DNA of 64,000 bases, taken from positions 248,001-312,000 of the forward strand of contig JAMXBD010001207.1 of assembly GCA_024138025.1 (NCBI GenBank), written 5' to 3'. Position 1 is the stretch's first letter; each line of letters starts with the position of its first letter. The stretch is from Combretum micranthum (taxonomy: Eukaryota > Streptophyta > Magnoliopsida > Myrtales > Combretaceae). This document shows positions 12,811 to 24,531 of this stretch, piece after piece. A model generated the notes under the pieces. That model searched no databases, was not told the DNA's origin, and saw nothing but the letters and a program-made list of their open reading frames with translations. Both the position numbers and the translations under genes were made by a program.

Positions 12811-14025
12811 CCCTATTCTTCTTTCACTTCATTCACACATTTATTATCCACAAATTCACTACTAAAATTCTCGTCTCAAAACTCTCTCCACATACATTCT
12901 CAAAACTCTCCCAAAATACTCGCAAACCCCTTCTATATACACAAAACCCATTCACACACAATACTCCAAAACCCTCTTTAGGTAAAATTTTCTTTACAAT
13001 ATTTCTTCTTACTATATCATGTAACTTTATATGACTATGGTGTGAGTTTCCAAAAACTAAATGTTATGGAAGCTACACTATGTTCATGTATTGTTCTTGT
13101 TCATGAATATCTATTTATAAATTTATGTTGTTATTTTACTTTTCTCATATTATTGTTGTTATTATATCTAACTAAATATAATTATGTATCTATATATATA
13201 TATATATATCTTTAGAGAATATAAGCTCCCTTGCAATTTATTTACTTTCATGAAAAGTAATTTATTTATTTTCCTCTTTTGCAATTTATTTATTTCATAT
13301 TGTTTTAGACTAGTCTGTAGTCTTACACTTGTTGTAAACCCCTAAAGTTTTGTGATTAATTTAAGCTTAAACCCTAATTAGAAAGTCAACTGGAATCCTA
13401 AAGTCAACAAAACCCCAGTCTTTTGCAATCGTTCAAGTCTGGTATTCCCATTTAAGCAACCCTAGGAAAGTTAGTAAGAGTTTAGTATGTAGAATAGTTC
13501 GTAATAACCTAATAAAGCTTAAAAATATCATATTAGTCAAACCGCGATTCGTTTTGAGCATAACCAGACACAGTTCTCGAAAAGCGTGTCCCAGAGCTCG
13601 AATTAGTAAAAATATTCCGAATATACCGTTAGACTCGTAAAAATATAAGGTTTTCAAAAATATCAATTTCATAATTTTTTGGTAACTAAAAATATCAGAT
13701 ATCGCAATTATACATGTATTTTCTTACTACCGATACTTAAATTGTCATGTCTACTTTACATTACACTATTTTCTACTATTCTACACTATTCATCTATCTC
13801 TACTTTTTTTTTACAATCTACTCTTACAACCCATACCTCTATTTCTTACAAATTTTCATTTTCAATACAACTTCACATTTCATATCTTACTTTTCATTAA
13901 CAAAAATACAAAAAAATAAAATTCACTCCCTCACACACTTAAGATTTGCGGCCCTCTCTCTCTTCCTCTCCAATTTGTTTTATTTTCATTTATTTAATTA
14001 ACACAATTAACCTCCCACATTTTCC

Positions 14026-14033
14026 TATAAATA
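14026..14033 (+). promoter_or_regulatory. TATA box of LTR B
   Basis: TATAAATA followed by CCCCTCTTCC and a C/T-rich leader. It marks the probable U3/R boundary, with transcription starting about 30 bp downstream. Confidence 0.6.
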
Positions 14034-14336
14034 CCCCTCTTCCTTCCACTTCTTTCATACCTTCCATACACAAAGTTACGCTCTAAAATTCTCTCTAAGA
14101 ATTCTCTTCCAAAGCTCTCTTAGTTTAGGTAAAAATTCTTCAAGTCTTCTTTATGTTCATCTATTTAGTATGAGCTTAGTGTTTGTTTTCTAAACCATGA
14201 AGGTTAAGGAAACAACAATAGGTTCATACTTTGTTTTTATTCATGATCTAATTTCCTTGTAATTTATTTATTACCTTACAATTTATTTACTTTCATGTTG
14301 TTTTTAAGACTAGTCTTTCTAGCCTTAGACTTGTCC

Positions 14337-14406
14337 TCATCAAGTCAAAACATTTTCTTTTTCTTTATGGGACTAGTCTATTCTTAGTCCCGGGATATCT
14401 TGATGA
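14337..14406 (+). repeat. Nested inverted repeat in the LTR B leader
   Basis: Outer arms TCATCAAG (14337-14344) and CTTGATGA (14399-14406) and inner arms GGGACTA (14369-14375) and TAGTCCC (14385-14391) are all perfect. The same block is present, with wear, in A (16496-16590), C (62395-62470) and D (minus strand, about 3590-3690). An RNA of this LTR could fold it into a long stem. Confidence 0.65.
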
Positions 14407-15736
14407 AGCTAAGGTTCCAATACTTGATTTATTTCTTTACTAGCTTATTCTTTTAAGTTATTATGTTTCCTTATGTTTTCATAACTTTATGATTCATATT
14501 CATGCATGAACATAATGATTCTTGTCTTAACAAAATAAATGAGGAAAGGCTTCCTTAAAATAAAGATTCTTCTCTAGAAGTAAAAGTAGGAAGTAATTTT
14601 CTTAAACAAACTTTTCTAAGAAATCCAAAGGAGTTCATAAACATACATAGAAGGAACTTTTTGAGTAAACAAAAGTTTTACTAAAACTTCACTTTTCATC
14701 AAGTAACAAGAAATTCCTTTCATGAAAATAAAATAATTTTTAAAGAAACAAGAAAATTATTTCTATGAAGATATAATTGTTATTTTCAAGAAGTATTAGG
14801 AACTAAGGAAATAAAAGCATTCTTTGAAAATTTAGAGGAAAAGGAATTTACTCATAACTTGAAATATTCTCTAACAAAAAAATAAAAAGAATTTTGAAAA
14901 GTTCTACTTTTCTTTAGAAGACTTTACTTTTACAAAAATTCATGGTTTGAGACAACTTCATTAACTTCATACATTTGATATGAGTTAAGAAATATATGTA
15001 TATGCATTTCAAGGTTTTACAAACTATTATAATATCTATATCTTCAAAATGAGCTTTTGTTAAAAGAAGTAATTCAAGTTTGTGAAAATTCGTGGTGAAT
15101 CTGGTCACCACTTTCTCGGAACCCAAATGACTTAGTTTAATGAAAATAGTTTTAGAAATAGATAGATCTTTTCTAATAGGTAGAAAACGGTTTATAATAT
15201 GCGAAATTCCAAGTTAAAATGAGCAAGTTATGGCCATTTTAAGTTGGAATTTCCTCCAATCCGATTTTACCGCGATTTTAAGACAGAATTGGAGTTTTCA
15301 AGAATAGAAATTCTATGAAAAACTCATTGTGGGTATTTCATCTTGTTTAGGTGAAGGAGGAACCGAGATCACTTTCCCGAAAGACTACTTCGATTAGGAA
15401 GCTACCGACATAGAGTGAGTTAATCCTTTACTAAGTTACATTTCCTTGTTTGTGCTTGTAAGTAGTAACACTAGAATTTTAGGAAAAGATAAAAGTATTG
15501 TGTGATTTGAATTTATGATTGGTTGAATATAAGTCAAGAATATCGAAAGAGGAATTGATAATTAAATTGTGATTCTTGCATTGATATGATGAATATCATT
15601 TTTGATCGCCTTTAACTTGAACTCAACATTATCTGGTTAAATTTATATTGAAAATAATTCATGCATATCATATTGGTGAGTCACATTTGTTTCACTACTA
15701 TTCTCGTGTGGGGAAACGAGGAAGTTGTAGTGGTGG

Positions 15737-15846
15737 CTAGTAGGAGCCGGAAAGTCTACATGGGCCAGTAGGAGTCGGAAAGTCTACATGGGCCAGTAGG
15801 AGTTGGAAAGTCAACAGGGCAAGTAGGAGCCAGCAAATCTGCAAAT
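15737..15846 (+). repeat. 28-bp tandem repeat in the variable segment of LTR B
   Basis: Four units of about 28, 28, 27 and 27 bp, each based on CAGTAGGAGTCGGAAAGTCT, decreasing in similarity. Sister LTRs have other sequence here: A has degenerate TGAAAGC...TGCTTGG units (18030-18180) and D a GC-rich unique segment. Confidence 0.8.
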
Positions 15847-18800
15847 ATTGATGGTCGTGTGGGCCTGTAACCTCCCAATCCCCGATATGGAGGGCGAAAA
15901 ATCCATGCTACACATGATTTCCGGTTAATCTTGTGTATTTTGTTTGCTCATGTGTTTGGTGCATTTTCATATGATTGTTTAAATACTCGTTTGATTTATG
16001 GAAATGTCTTGTAGATGGGAATTATCTCACTAAGCTAGATTTTCTTACACCCCTATAGCTTTTTGTTATAGTATGATTATCTTTGGTTGGCACCGAGGAG
16101 CTCCGTACGTCAGGTATGAGCCAAAGCCACTAGGAATTTTTGATAGAAGTTATATGTATTTAGTTTTGAACATAAACTTCTAAGAAAATCTCTGTAGTAG
16201 GCTTATGTTATAGTTATGTTTACTTTGTTAATGGATCATTTTAAGACGGGGAATGCCCTTAAGATGATGTAAGAAATTGTTATTTAAATGAAGATTTCAT
16301 GTTTATTTATATAAGTCCTTGCTTGCTTTTATTATCTACTTAAATGTAAAACCCCTGTGAGTCTCCTACCATCTTGGAAGCACGCCTTCATGTGATATCG
16401 AAACTCCTGCGTGACTAAGGATGTCATTCATTAGCTTTAATATTATATGCAACGGATTGCCATGTTTAGGGTACCCTCGGGGCGTGACACTTGTCCTCAT
16501 CAAGTCAAAACAATTTTCTCTCTTTTCTTTTCTTTCTTTTCTTTTCTTTTGGACTAGTCTATTTCTTAGTCCCGGGAACCTTGAGAAAGCTAAGACTCCC
16601 AATACTTGACTTTATTATTCATTATGCTATTTTTGCTTGTTATTATTCTCATGATCATGTACATAAAGATTGTTGTCTAAAACTTAAAGCTTCAATTTTA
16701 TATATATATATATATATACATATATATTGCAAAAAGGAGATTTTATCACCTAAAAATGGTTTTATGTGAGATTTAGAATCTATGATTTAATGAAAGTAAA
16801 TCTATTCTTTTCAAGACTTTAAGAAGAACTCCCTATAATTTTAAAAGCTACCTTTGTTTTGAAAAGTTTCTTAAATCATTTCTATATTAAATTATTTTTC
16901 AAAAGAAGATGACTTTTGATACTAAAATGTTTTTCCATAAAAACAAAATATAAGGAAACCCTATAAAAAGGAAATGAGAGTTTTCAAACCAAGATTTTTT
17001 TTCAGTAATGGTCAAAGAAAAATTGTATGAAAAGCTAATTGGAAAAGTGCTACTAATATTGAAAAATTGTAAAAGGAAAAATAGAGAAATTTATTTTTCA
17101 TTAAAAAGTCATTAAGGAAAATAGTGAGATAATTCTTTGAAAACAAAAGAATCAAAATATTCATTTTTAAAGGATTTACAAAATAGATTTCTAAACTTTT
17201 TAACTAACATTGTTTTACTAAAGAATTTTGGTTGGACAACAAAAGCATGAATGAAATATGAGCTATATATATCTATAAAAAGGAATTTCTTAACTATATA
17301 GATAACTAAGGATTTATCAAAGAAATTTTTGGATGATTTAATGTTTGAAACAAAATGCTTTTGGGATGGGAAAATTCTCGTTGAATCTGATTGCTACTGT
17401 TTCAGAGCTTAAATGACCTAGTTTGATAAAAATAGTTTTAAAAATAGATAGATTTTTTTCGAATAGATAGAAATCGTTATATTATATGCACAATTTCGAG
17501 TTAAAATGACCAAGTTATGGCCATTTTAAATTGGAATTATCTTCTATGTGAACTTTAACATTCTTATGATATAGTTTTGTCAAAATTTCAAGAAGGTTAT
17601 CAAGAAATACTCATTTCGGGTATTTTTTCATGACTAGGTGATCCCGAGGAGGAATACCGGCATCCCAATGATTATTTCGACTAAGTGGATTGTTTGTGCG
17701 ACTCATCCATTTAGAAGAAGTGTCGCCATGGCAACATGAGTTTATTTCCTTAAATACGTTACTTGATTGTGCTTGTAGTTAGTCGCACTAGAATTAAAGA
17801 AAGACAAATTGATACGTATGCAAAAATCGTTGAAAAAATTCTAAGAATATTGAGGCGGGAATTGATTGTAAGTAATTGTTTGTTTTAGTATAGAACTTGA
17901 TATGTATGAGATTCTATGATTACCTTAAAATTGATAATAATGATATTATAATATCTTAAATAAATTGATTCATGCATACCACGAAGTGAGTCACATTGCA
18001 TGAGGTTATTATCTTTGGGTAAAAAGAATAGTAGCATGGTTGAAAGCAACACTTGGCGGCTATGATTGAAAGCGATTGCTTGGCGACATGGAATCAAACC
18101 AATGCTTGGTGGAAATCCGAAAGCATGGCTCAACCCGAGTAGACTTTATATGCTTGACAGTAATGATCAAAAGCATAACTTAGCTAAAACTATTCGTTTT
18201 GAGATTACAATCACCAAACCCCGAATAGAGTGCATAAATCTATTCAACATATAGTCCCCGGAAAACTATATGCCTTGTTTGCTCACGTGTATATTGCATT
18301 TCACTTGATTGCTTAAATAACTTGTTTGAATTTTCTACACAAGAATTTGCTTATGGAAATAATTCTCACTAAGCCTATTAGCTTGGATGTAGATTCATAT
18401 AGATATCTTTTACAATTCGACTATTTGTAGTTGATGCCATGTGGACCCTACAACCAGGTATTTTCCCCTTTTTGGTTAAGGAATTTTTTTAGATGAAGTT
18501 TAGCATTAGCTTGGATGTAGATTTCATAGAAAATTTTTTGTAATGGATTATAGTTATTTTGGCGGGGGAATGCCCTTATGACTTATAAGATGATTATTAT
18601 GAATGAATAAATATTATGAATTCTTTTTTCTTAATTTGTTATTGTATCTTCTTAGGCTTCATTTTTCAAAGAATGGTCCTCTAAATTTGTGAGAGCTCGC
18701 CTTACACTTAATATCGAAGCTTTTGGGAATGACTAAGATTATCATGCTTAAGCTTTAATATTGAGTGTGGCAGATTGTTACGTTTAGGGTACCCTTTGGG

Positions 18801-18960
18801 ACGTGACTGTACTTGTCAAGGACCTTATGGAATACGACTCTATAATTTGTTCTTATACTACATCAGATAGGTATACTTACTTAGCATTGACCAATCCATA
18901 GGAACATATTATAGGATTTAATTAGGAAAACTTGGTGGAAAATAATTGCAACTTCTAACA

Positions 18961-19943
18961 AAAGTAAAGGATGGAAAGACATCATTTAAAGCCTGGTATT
19001 GTTATAAACCCTCTTTGAAAAATCTCAAAGTGTTTAGATGCTTGTGTTTTGCTAATGTGCCATAGACTAAAAGAGATAAAATTGATAAAAAGGAAGAAGT
19101 TGGAATCTTTGAGGGTCATAACACTATTTCTAAGGCTTAAAAAGTTTTCTAGCCTCATACAAGGAAATTTCTGTAAGTAGAGATGTGCATTTCATGGAGG
19201 ATGAATGATGGAATTGGAAAGAAAAGCACAACTAATATCATTTTCAAATGAGAGTACAAAGCTCCAACTAAAAGAAGATTAACAGGTGGATGATGACCCA
19301 ATAAGAGACATAAGATCACTCTCTAATATCTATCAAAGATGCAATGTGGTCGTTCTTAAGCCAATAGATTTTTAGGAAGTAGAAAAGGATCCAAAATGGA
19401 GAGTTACAATGAAGAAAGAGCTTACCATGATTGAGAAGAATCAAGCCTAGAAGCTTGTGAAAAACCTGAAGGTAGAAAAGTCATAGGAGTGAAGTGGGTT
19501 TTCAAAACTAAGGTAAATGCAGGTGGCTCTATCAACAAGCACAAAGCCAAACTTGTTGTAAAGGGGTATGCTTAAATCTTTGGTGTTGATTATTATTATT
19601 TTTTTGATACATTTACTGTTGATACTAGATTAGAAACCATCAGATTATTATTAGCTATAGCTGCACAGAAGGGTTAGAAAGTGTTTCAACTAGATGTTAA
19701 ATCTACATTCTTGAATAACTTTCTTCAGGATGAGATTTATGTTGGGCAACCTATAGGATTGCAATCAAAGGGCATGAAGATGAAGTGTATCTGCTCAAGA
19801 AAGCTCTATTTGGATTAAAGTAGACACCCATAACTTGGTATAACAAGATTGATGAGCATTTGTTGTAACTGGGTTTTAAAAAAACCTCAACGAAGCTACT
19901 CTCTAAATTAAAGGTGATGAAATCAATTTTTTTATTTTTTAAT
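18961..19943 (+). pseudogene. Ty1/copia polyprotein remnant: integrase end and N-terminal reverse transcriptase
   Basis: In-frame islands match plant copia polyproteins in the expected order. First is the end of integrase, FKAWYCYKPSLKNLKVFRC (about 18985-19045). A divergent linker follows. Then comes reverse transcriptase: [53 protein letters not shown], and a worn ALYGLKQ region near 19800. The DV of VFQLDVKS is the first catalytic aspartate block. Stops replace glutamine and tryptophan codons, typical of C-to-T decay. The coding sequence stops at KGDEINFF, where the reverse solo LTR begins, and resumes at about 22983 with the catalytic YVDD region. Confidence 0.88.
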
Positions 19944-22900
19944 TGTAATGCCATATATAATGCCCTAGGTATTACACACACAGGCTTCCTTAAAATGGCA
20001 TGTTTATTGTAAATATTTGTTAGCTACATTTTGAATTATGAAATCCTGTAATTAGATTCTCAAAACAACTGGATTTACAATTGCAAAATAAATTTTACAA
20101 ACATACTATAATATACTCTCGTGAATAGACTGACACCCACAAAACAACTGTATCATCGAAAACTTTATACCTTTCAATGATGGTATACAAAACTTTAAAA
20201 ACTACTTTTACAAAACTCGAGCTTACTAGGCCCATTGAAAGAATATTACAACCTTTATAAATATAAATCCAGTTCTTAAAATAAAAAACAAAGAAAAACA
20301 AGTTAAATACATTCTTTGATCCTAACTCACTTCACTCCAACAAATCCTCCCCATCATCTCATACTTCCAAAAAACACATTATCATCAACTTCATCATCAT
20401 CAACAAATCACCATCATCAACAAAACAACACTTGGAAAGAAGATAACAACAACAATAATGAGTCAAAGCCTAGTACGAAAGTAACATAGTCATACATGGA
20501 GTGATGCACAAGCCTGACTAAATGCAATGCAATAAATAACAAATTATTATCTTTCATTTATATATAGCAAGAAACACGAGAGCACTCATACTCCAAAAAC
20601 AATCATTTAAGAATCTAGGGGTCCTAAGTAATAGAAGTTGCTTAGGGGGTTGATATAGACAGCCTAAATGCTTGTATGTCTTATATCTAACTGAAAAAGA
20701 AGAAATAGCCTCATATAGGAGTCACAACCATTACACATACTCTACTAATCATAGTCCATAATAGAAGAGGGCTCAATCGGTCCCATAAATGTAAGCCTAC
20801 TATATTACTTCTTGTCGATCAGGATAGATGTTACACCGATACCGTTTGCCCCATCAACTATCCGTTAAGCTACTTATAAAGGCTATTGCATCATGATGGG
20901 GGTGGCCTAAGCGCCTAAACTACTGTGCCCCTTGAGATAAGGTTGCTGCTCCCCAAATAGATTCAATGGCACAGGTGCAAGCAACACTCAATTATAAAGA
21001 CCATCTTTAAGTTTTAATCCATTTTAAAATGCCCACCTAATAGTCATCACCAAGTTACGTATACCTTTCATATTTGAAATGCAAATAGGGACAAAATATT
21101 TTAGAATCATCTCAAAAGATAAATCAGGTATCCATATATTTGTTCATGAAATAAACTCATATAAGAATTAAATTTAATTATTCATTTATATCGAACTCAT
21201 TTTATAATCCTATTTGATCAGACACTAATTAGGAACCCCTCAATAGCTACGAAGATCGCCCGCCAAGATACAAACAATTCGCCTTTGTTTGTAAAATTAT
21301 ATCTTTTCTCTTTATTTATAGTCTCTTATTATAAAAACATCATCATATCATTTATATTCAAAAAAATTCATTTTCCAAGCAAATAAACATTTGAAACAAT
21401 ATATTCTCCATGTTATTCATGGTTTAGCCTAACACATTAATCTAAGCGAATTCTAAGTTAAACCTTATTATCTTAATCTTAGCCAAGTTGATTAAATTTA
21501 ATCAGTCTAATTCATTTTAACTCATCCAAGTCGATTTAGTTAAGTTGAACTTAGGTTTATTAGCTAAGTTAAGTTTATACTTAACTTCATACACTTAATT
21601 AGTAAACACAAGTTTTCAACTTGATTTGGATACTTTGCAGCTCGAAACAATTAAAATTTGGCCTTTATACTTTTAGAATTACCAAAAACTTAAAACATGA
21701 AATTTATAGAGCTATTTTTAAGATTTCAGTAGCATCTTGAATCACTTTAATCGAGTTTGGATGAAAAAGTTATGATAAAAACAGTTTTGTGACTAGATAA
21801 AGCGCAAGTAGAAACATTACTCCTTGTTCTAACCATGCTATTTTGGAAAACATATCTTTTTTTTTTTTCAGTTTTTGAGGTCATAGAGAAGCACAGTTTG
21901 AGGGGGAGTCCATGTACTAGTTGTGCGTCTCCCCATGTAAGTTAAAAACATGTGTTTTCAAGCAGTATTAAGGAACACGACTTAATATAATGTCATGTGT
22001 TTACTCGTGCTCTTTGTCTGTTATTTGTTTCGAAAACTTTACTTGTTTTATTACTTATTTTACATCATTTTTCATCATCTAACATCTTATACTCCACACA
22101 CAAACCTAAAGTTATGTTTTACAACTTGATTTACAAATTTTTACTTCATATTCCATAAAAAACCTCTCCACCAACTTCTAATCTACACATACACATAACA
22201 CAACCGAAGTCCTAACTTACATGCTCATATATATATTTATTATTCACCAACTTCATCACAAATTCTACATATATCTAATATCTATCTATCATATACATAT
22301 ATAAATAACAAATCAAATAAGAAAACAACAACCTACTTGTTTATTAACCATTTGCAATTCATCGACCATGGCTACTTCCTTCTTAATCTTTGAGCTACTA
22401 CAACTTGTTTTCCTTCTCTTGTCTCATTTTTCTAACTTTGATTTCTCTATTAATATTCTTAAAATTGAGATTTAGAGATGATTTTTAAGAGAAAGAAGAG
22501 AGAAGAGAAGAAGAAAGAAAGAAAGGAAAGGGAAAAATGGTAGGGGAAACGGAAAAGGGAAGAAAAGGATAAGGATAAAAGAATTGGATATTTTAGAATA
22601 AGTATATTAGGTTTAAACTTTCATATCAATATCTTTAATTTTAAAAGTATTTAGAAGACAATTTGAGAATCTATAGATTAGAAATTAAGAACTTAAAATA
22701 AGAACTTACTTTAGGAACATAGTTTAAATCAAATTGATATTCAATTTGAGTTTAGCTTAAGAACTTATATTTTTAGACAAGCAAATGATTTCAAAACTTG
22801 GGATTTATGAATTAGAATTTGGACTAAAGTTTAAGGGTTTAGGAATTTACTAAATATTTAAACAGTTTAAAGGTTTAGGAATTCAAAATCTCAAATTTCA

Positions 22901-22977
22901 ACTTAATATATTATCTAATTATGTCAACTTATCTAATTATATCTTATAATTCATTTGATTATTTAATCTACCTAAAC
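19944..22977 (-). mobile_element. Reverse solo LTR inside the copia element
   Basis: A 3-kb noncoding block divides the copia RT. On the plus strand it opens with TGTAATGCCATATATAATGC. Candidate target duplications are TTAAT at 19939-19943 and 22978-22982, but the far end reads AAAC rather than CA. On the minus strand it has an LTR layout: AT-rich U3, a CT-rich leader (about 22440-22560) and a long U5. It shares AGGACCCCTAG blocks and a TTTGCAATTGTAAATCCAGTTG-like end with the LTR at 46499-50087, so the two belong to one family. No coding content. Confidence 0.65.
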
Positions 22978-22982
22978 TTAAT

Positions 22983-24060
22983 TTCTAACTTAGATGAAGG
23001 TTTGTGATATTTCATTCATTGTATGTAGATTATCTATTGGTTACAGAAGTAATGATGAACTTATTAAGATGTTCAAAGAAGATACACATACATTTGAGAC
23101 GACAACTTAGGAGAAATGGGTTTTTTTCTAAGAATGGAAATCAAGCAAAAGCAAATGTGAAGTGTTCATCTGTCGAAAGAAGTATGCAAGAGGGGTTCTT
23201 ATAAAGTTCAAAATGGTAAACTTCAAAGAAATAACTACTTTAATGTATCAAAAGGAGTAGTTAAGCAAGAATGAGAAGTTGAAAAAGTGGATGAGACTCT
23301 TTATAGAAGTATGGTTGGTTATCATGTATCTTACAGCAACTAGACATGAAATTTTACATGTTGTAAGTCTTCTATCTATATTCAGTAATTATGAAACTAA
23401 AATTCATTTTAAAGCAGCTAAAAGGGTGATGAGATGTTAAAGGAACATTGATTATTGGAATTAAGTTTTGTGCAAGTTAGAAGTGCTTGTTTTAGGGGCA
23501 TTTTGATAGTGATTGGGTTGGTTCTTCTGATGATATGAAGAGCACTTATGGTTATTTTTTAATCTTAGTTTAAGGGTATTTTCTTGGTGTTCTAAAAGGA
23601 GGAGATTGTTGCATGATCTACGATTGAATCTGGGTTCATTGCAACAACAACTACTATAAATCAAGCCTTATGGCTTATAAAAGTGTTGCTCAATCTGAAT
23701 TTAAAGCAAGAAGAGTGCACATAAGTATGTGTGGATAACCGAGAAGCTATTGCTATCTCAAATAATCTTGTTTTTCATAGAAAACCAAGCATTTAAATAT
23801 CAAATTATTCTTTCTTAGAGATGTGCAGAAGGAAGGATCTATTAGATTAAAGTATTGCAAGACTGATCTTCAACTAGTGCATATGTTTACCAAAGCTTTG
23901 CCAAGGAGTAATTTTAAATTTCTCAGAAAGAAGCTTGGATTTTGTAGCAAGAGTGTTAAAGAATTGTCTCAACTACCGCAAGAATTAGTAAAACTTTGTT
24001 TGATTTTATCATTTTTTTCCATGTTTTTAGCCATTTCAGTATTGTTAACTGTTTACTAAT
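22983..24060 (+). pseudogene. Ty1/copia polyprotein remnant: RT C-terminus and RNase H
   Basis: Continuation of the copia reading. It includes SLYVDYLLVT, the catalytic YVDD box with the second Asp now Tyr (about 23020-23045), then a GYLxYLTATR-like region, KRVMRYVKGT, and RNase H with DSDWVGSSDDMKSTYGY (about 23505-23560), AQSEFKA, RKTKHLNIKLFFLRD, LKYCKTD and MFTKALPRSNFKFLRKKLG (about 23880-23940). The final stretch is an uninterrupted frame of 78 codons that runs into noncoding DNA. Frameshifts and stops elsewhere, plus the altered catalytic residue, show it is inactive. Confidence 0.9.
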
Positions 24061-24085
24061 TTAGTTACTAGTTTTTAAGGATTTG

Positions 24086-24240
24086 TTGATCATGAATTCA
24101 TGTGCCATGTAGTAGCATAATTTTAGGTTATAACTATTGGATTTTTCTATATTTAAGCATCATTTTAGTTCAATGAAATTTAAGATTTCCAATAGCAAAA
24201 ATTTTTATTCTTTCTTGCCTTATTTTTGTCATATTCATTC
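24086..24240 (+). mobile_element. Fragment of copia 3' LTR
   Basis: Follows the RNase H tail at the normal distance. It starts TGTTGATCATG, a usual plant copia LTR start, and has TATATTTAAGCATC and a GTTCAATGAAATTTAAG stretch typical of the R/U5 part. The end could not be placed, and 24241-24531 holds only AT-rich DNA with no gene. Confidence 0.5.
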
Positions 24241-24531
24241 TCTAAGTTATAACAAAAAGTTAAAAACTCCAATAAACTAGAAAACAAGAATCATAAGATC
24301 CAACATGAATGTAGTGTACCCAAATGCATTAACATCTAACCCTATTAGGGACCAATAGGATCATAAAAATTGACCTTTATTTCGCCGTATAACATGCTTT
24401 ATCTGAAATAGCTAGTAATAATAACAACAAACAACAATGACAACCAAAAGAAAAGATAACCAAAAAAAAAAAATAATCATGAGACATTTAATATGAAGTT
24501 TAACAATTGGCATACCTCCTTTATGATGCTT

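Larger units (their letters stand above)
13333..16489 (+). mobile_element. Solo LTR B nested inside LTR A
   Basis: Starts TGTAAACCCC and ends GGGGCGTGACA. It is flanked by a perfect 5-bp duplication, CTTGT at 13328-13332 and 16490-16494. It is 3157 bp with no coding interior. LTR A sequence continues seamlessly from ...CTTACACTTGT to CTTGTCCTCATCAAG once the element is removed. The family thus inserted into its own LTR. This copy carries a four-unit 28-bp tandem repeat in the variable segment. Confidence 0.95.
12102..18808 (+). mobile_element. Solo LTR A, split by solo LTR B
   Basis: Starts TGTAAACCC and ends GGGACGTGACT, a decayed CGTGACA end. The target duplication is GTATT (12097-12101) and GTACT (18809-18813), one mismatch. 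The body is 12102-13332 plus 16495-18808, about 3.5 kb, and aligns with copies B, C and D throughout. No internal coding region exists apart from the inserted LTR B, so it is a solo LTR. The mismatched duplication and worn end fit its being older than B. Confidence 0.9.
10467..18960 (+). mobile_element. 3' LTR of Athila-like element 1, interrupted by LTRs A and B
   Basis: Starts TGTAGGGGTA right after the polypurine tract. The LTR body runs 10467-12101, is broken by solo LTR A (12102-18808), and resumes at 18814 with GTCAAGGACC and GGAATACGACTCT, a pattern near the 3' end of this LTR type (the minus-strand LTR at 58756-60300 has the same motif). A plausible CA end is at 18959-18960, where copia sequence begins. 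Without the insertions the LTR is about 1.8 kb. No 5' LTR was paired with it. Confidence 0.6.
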
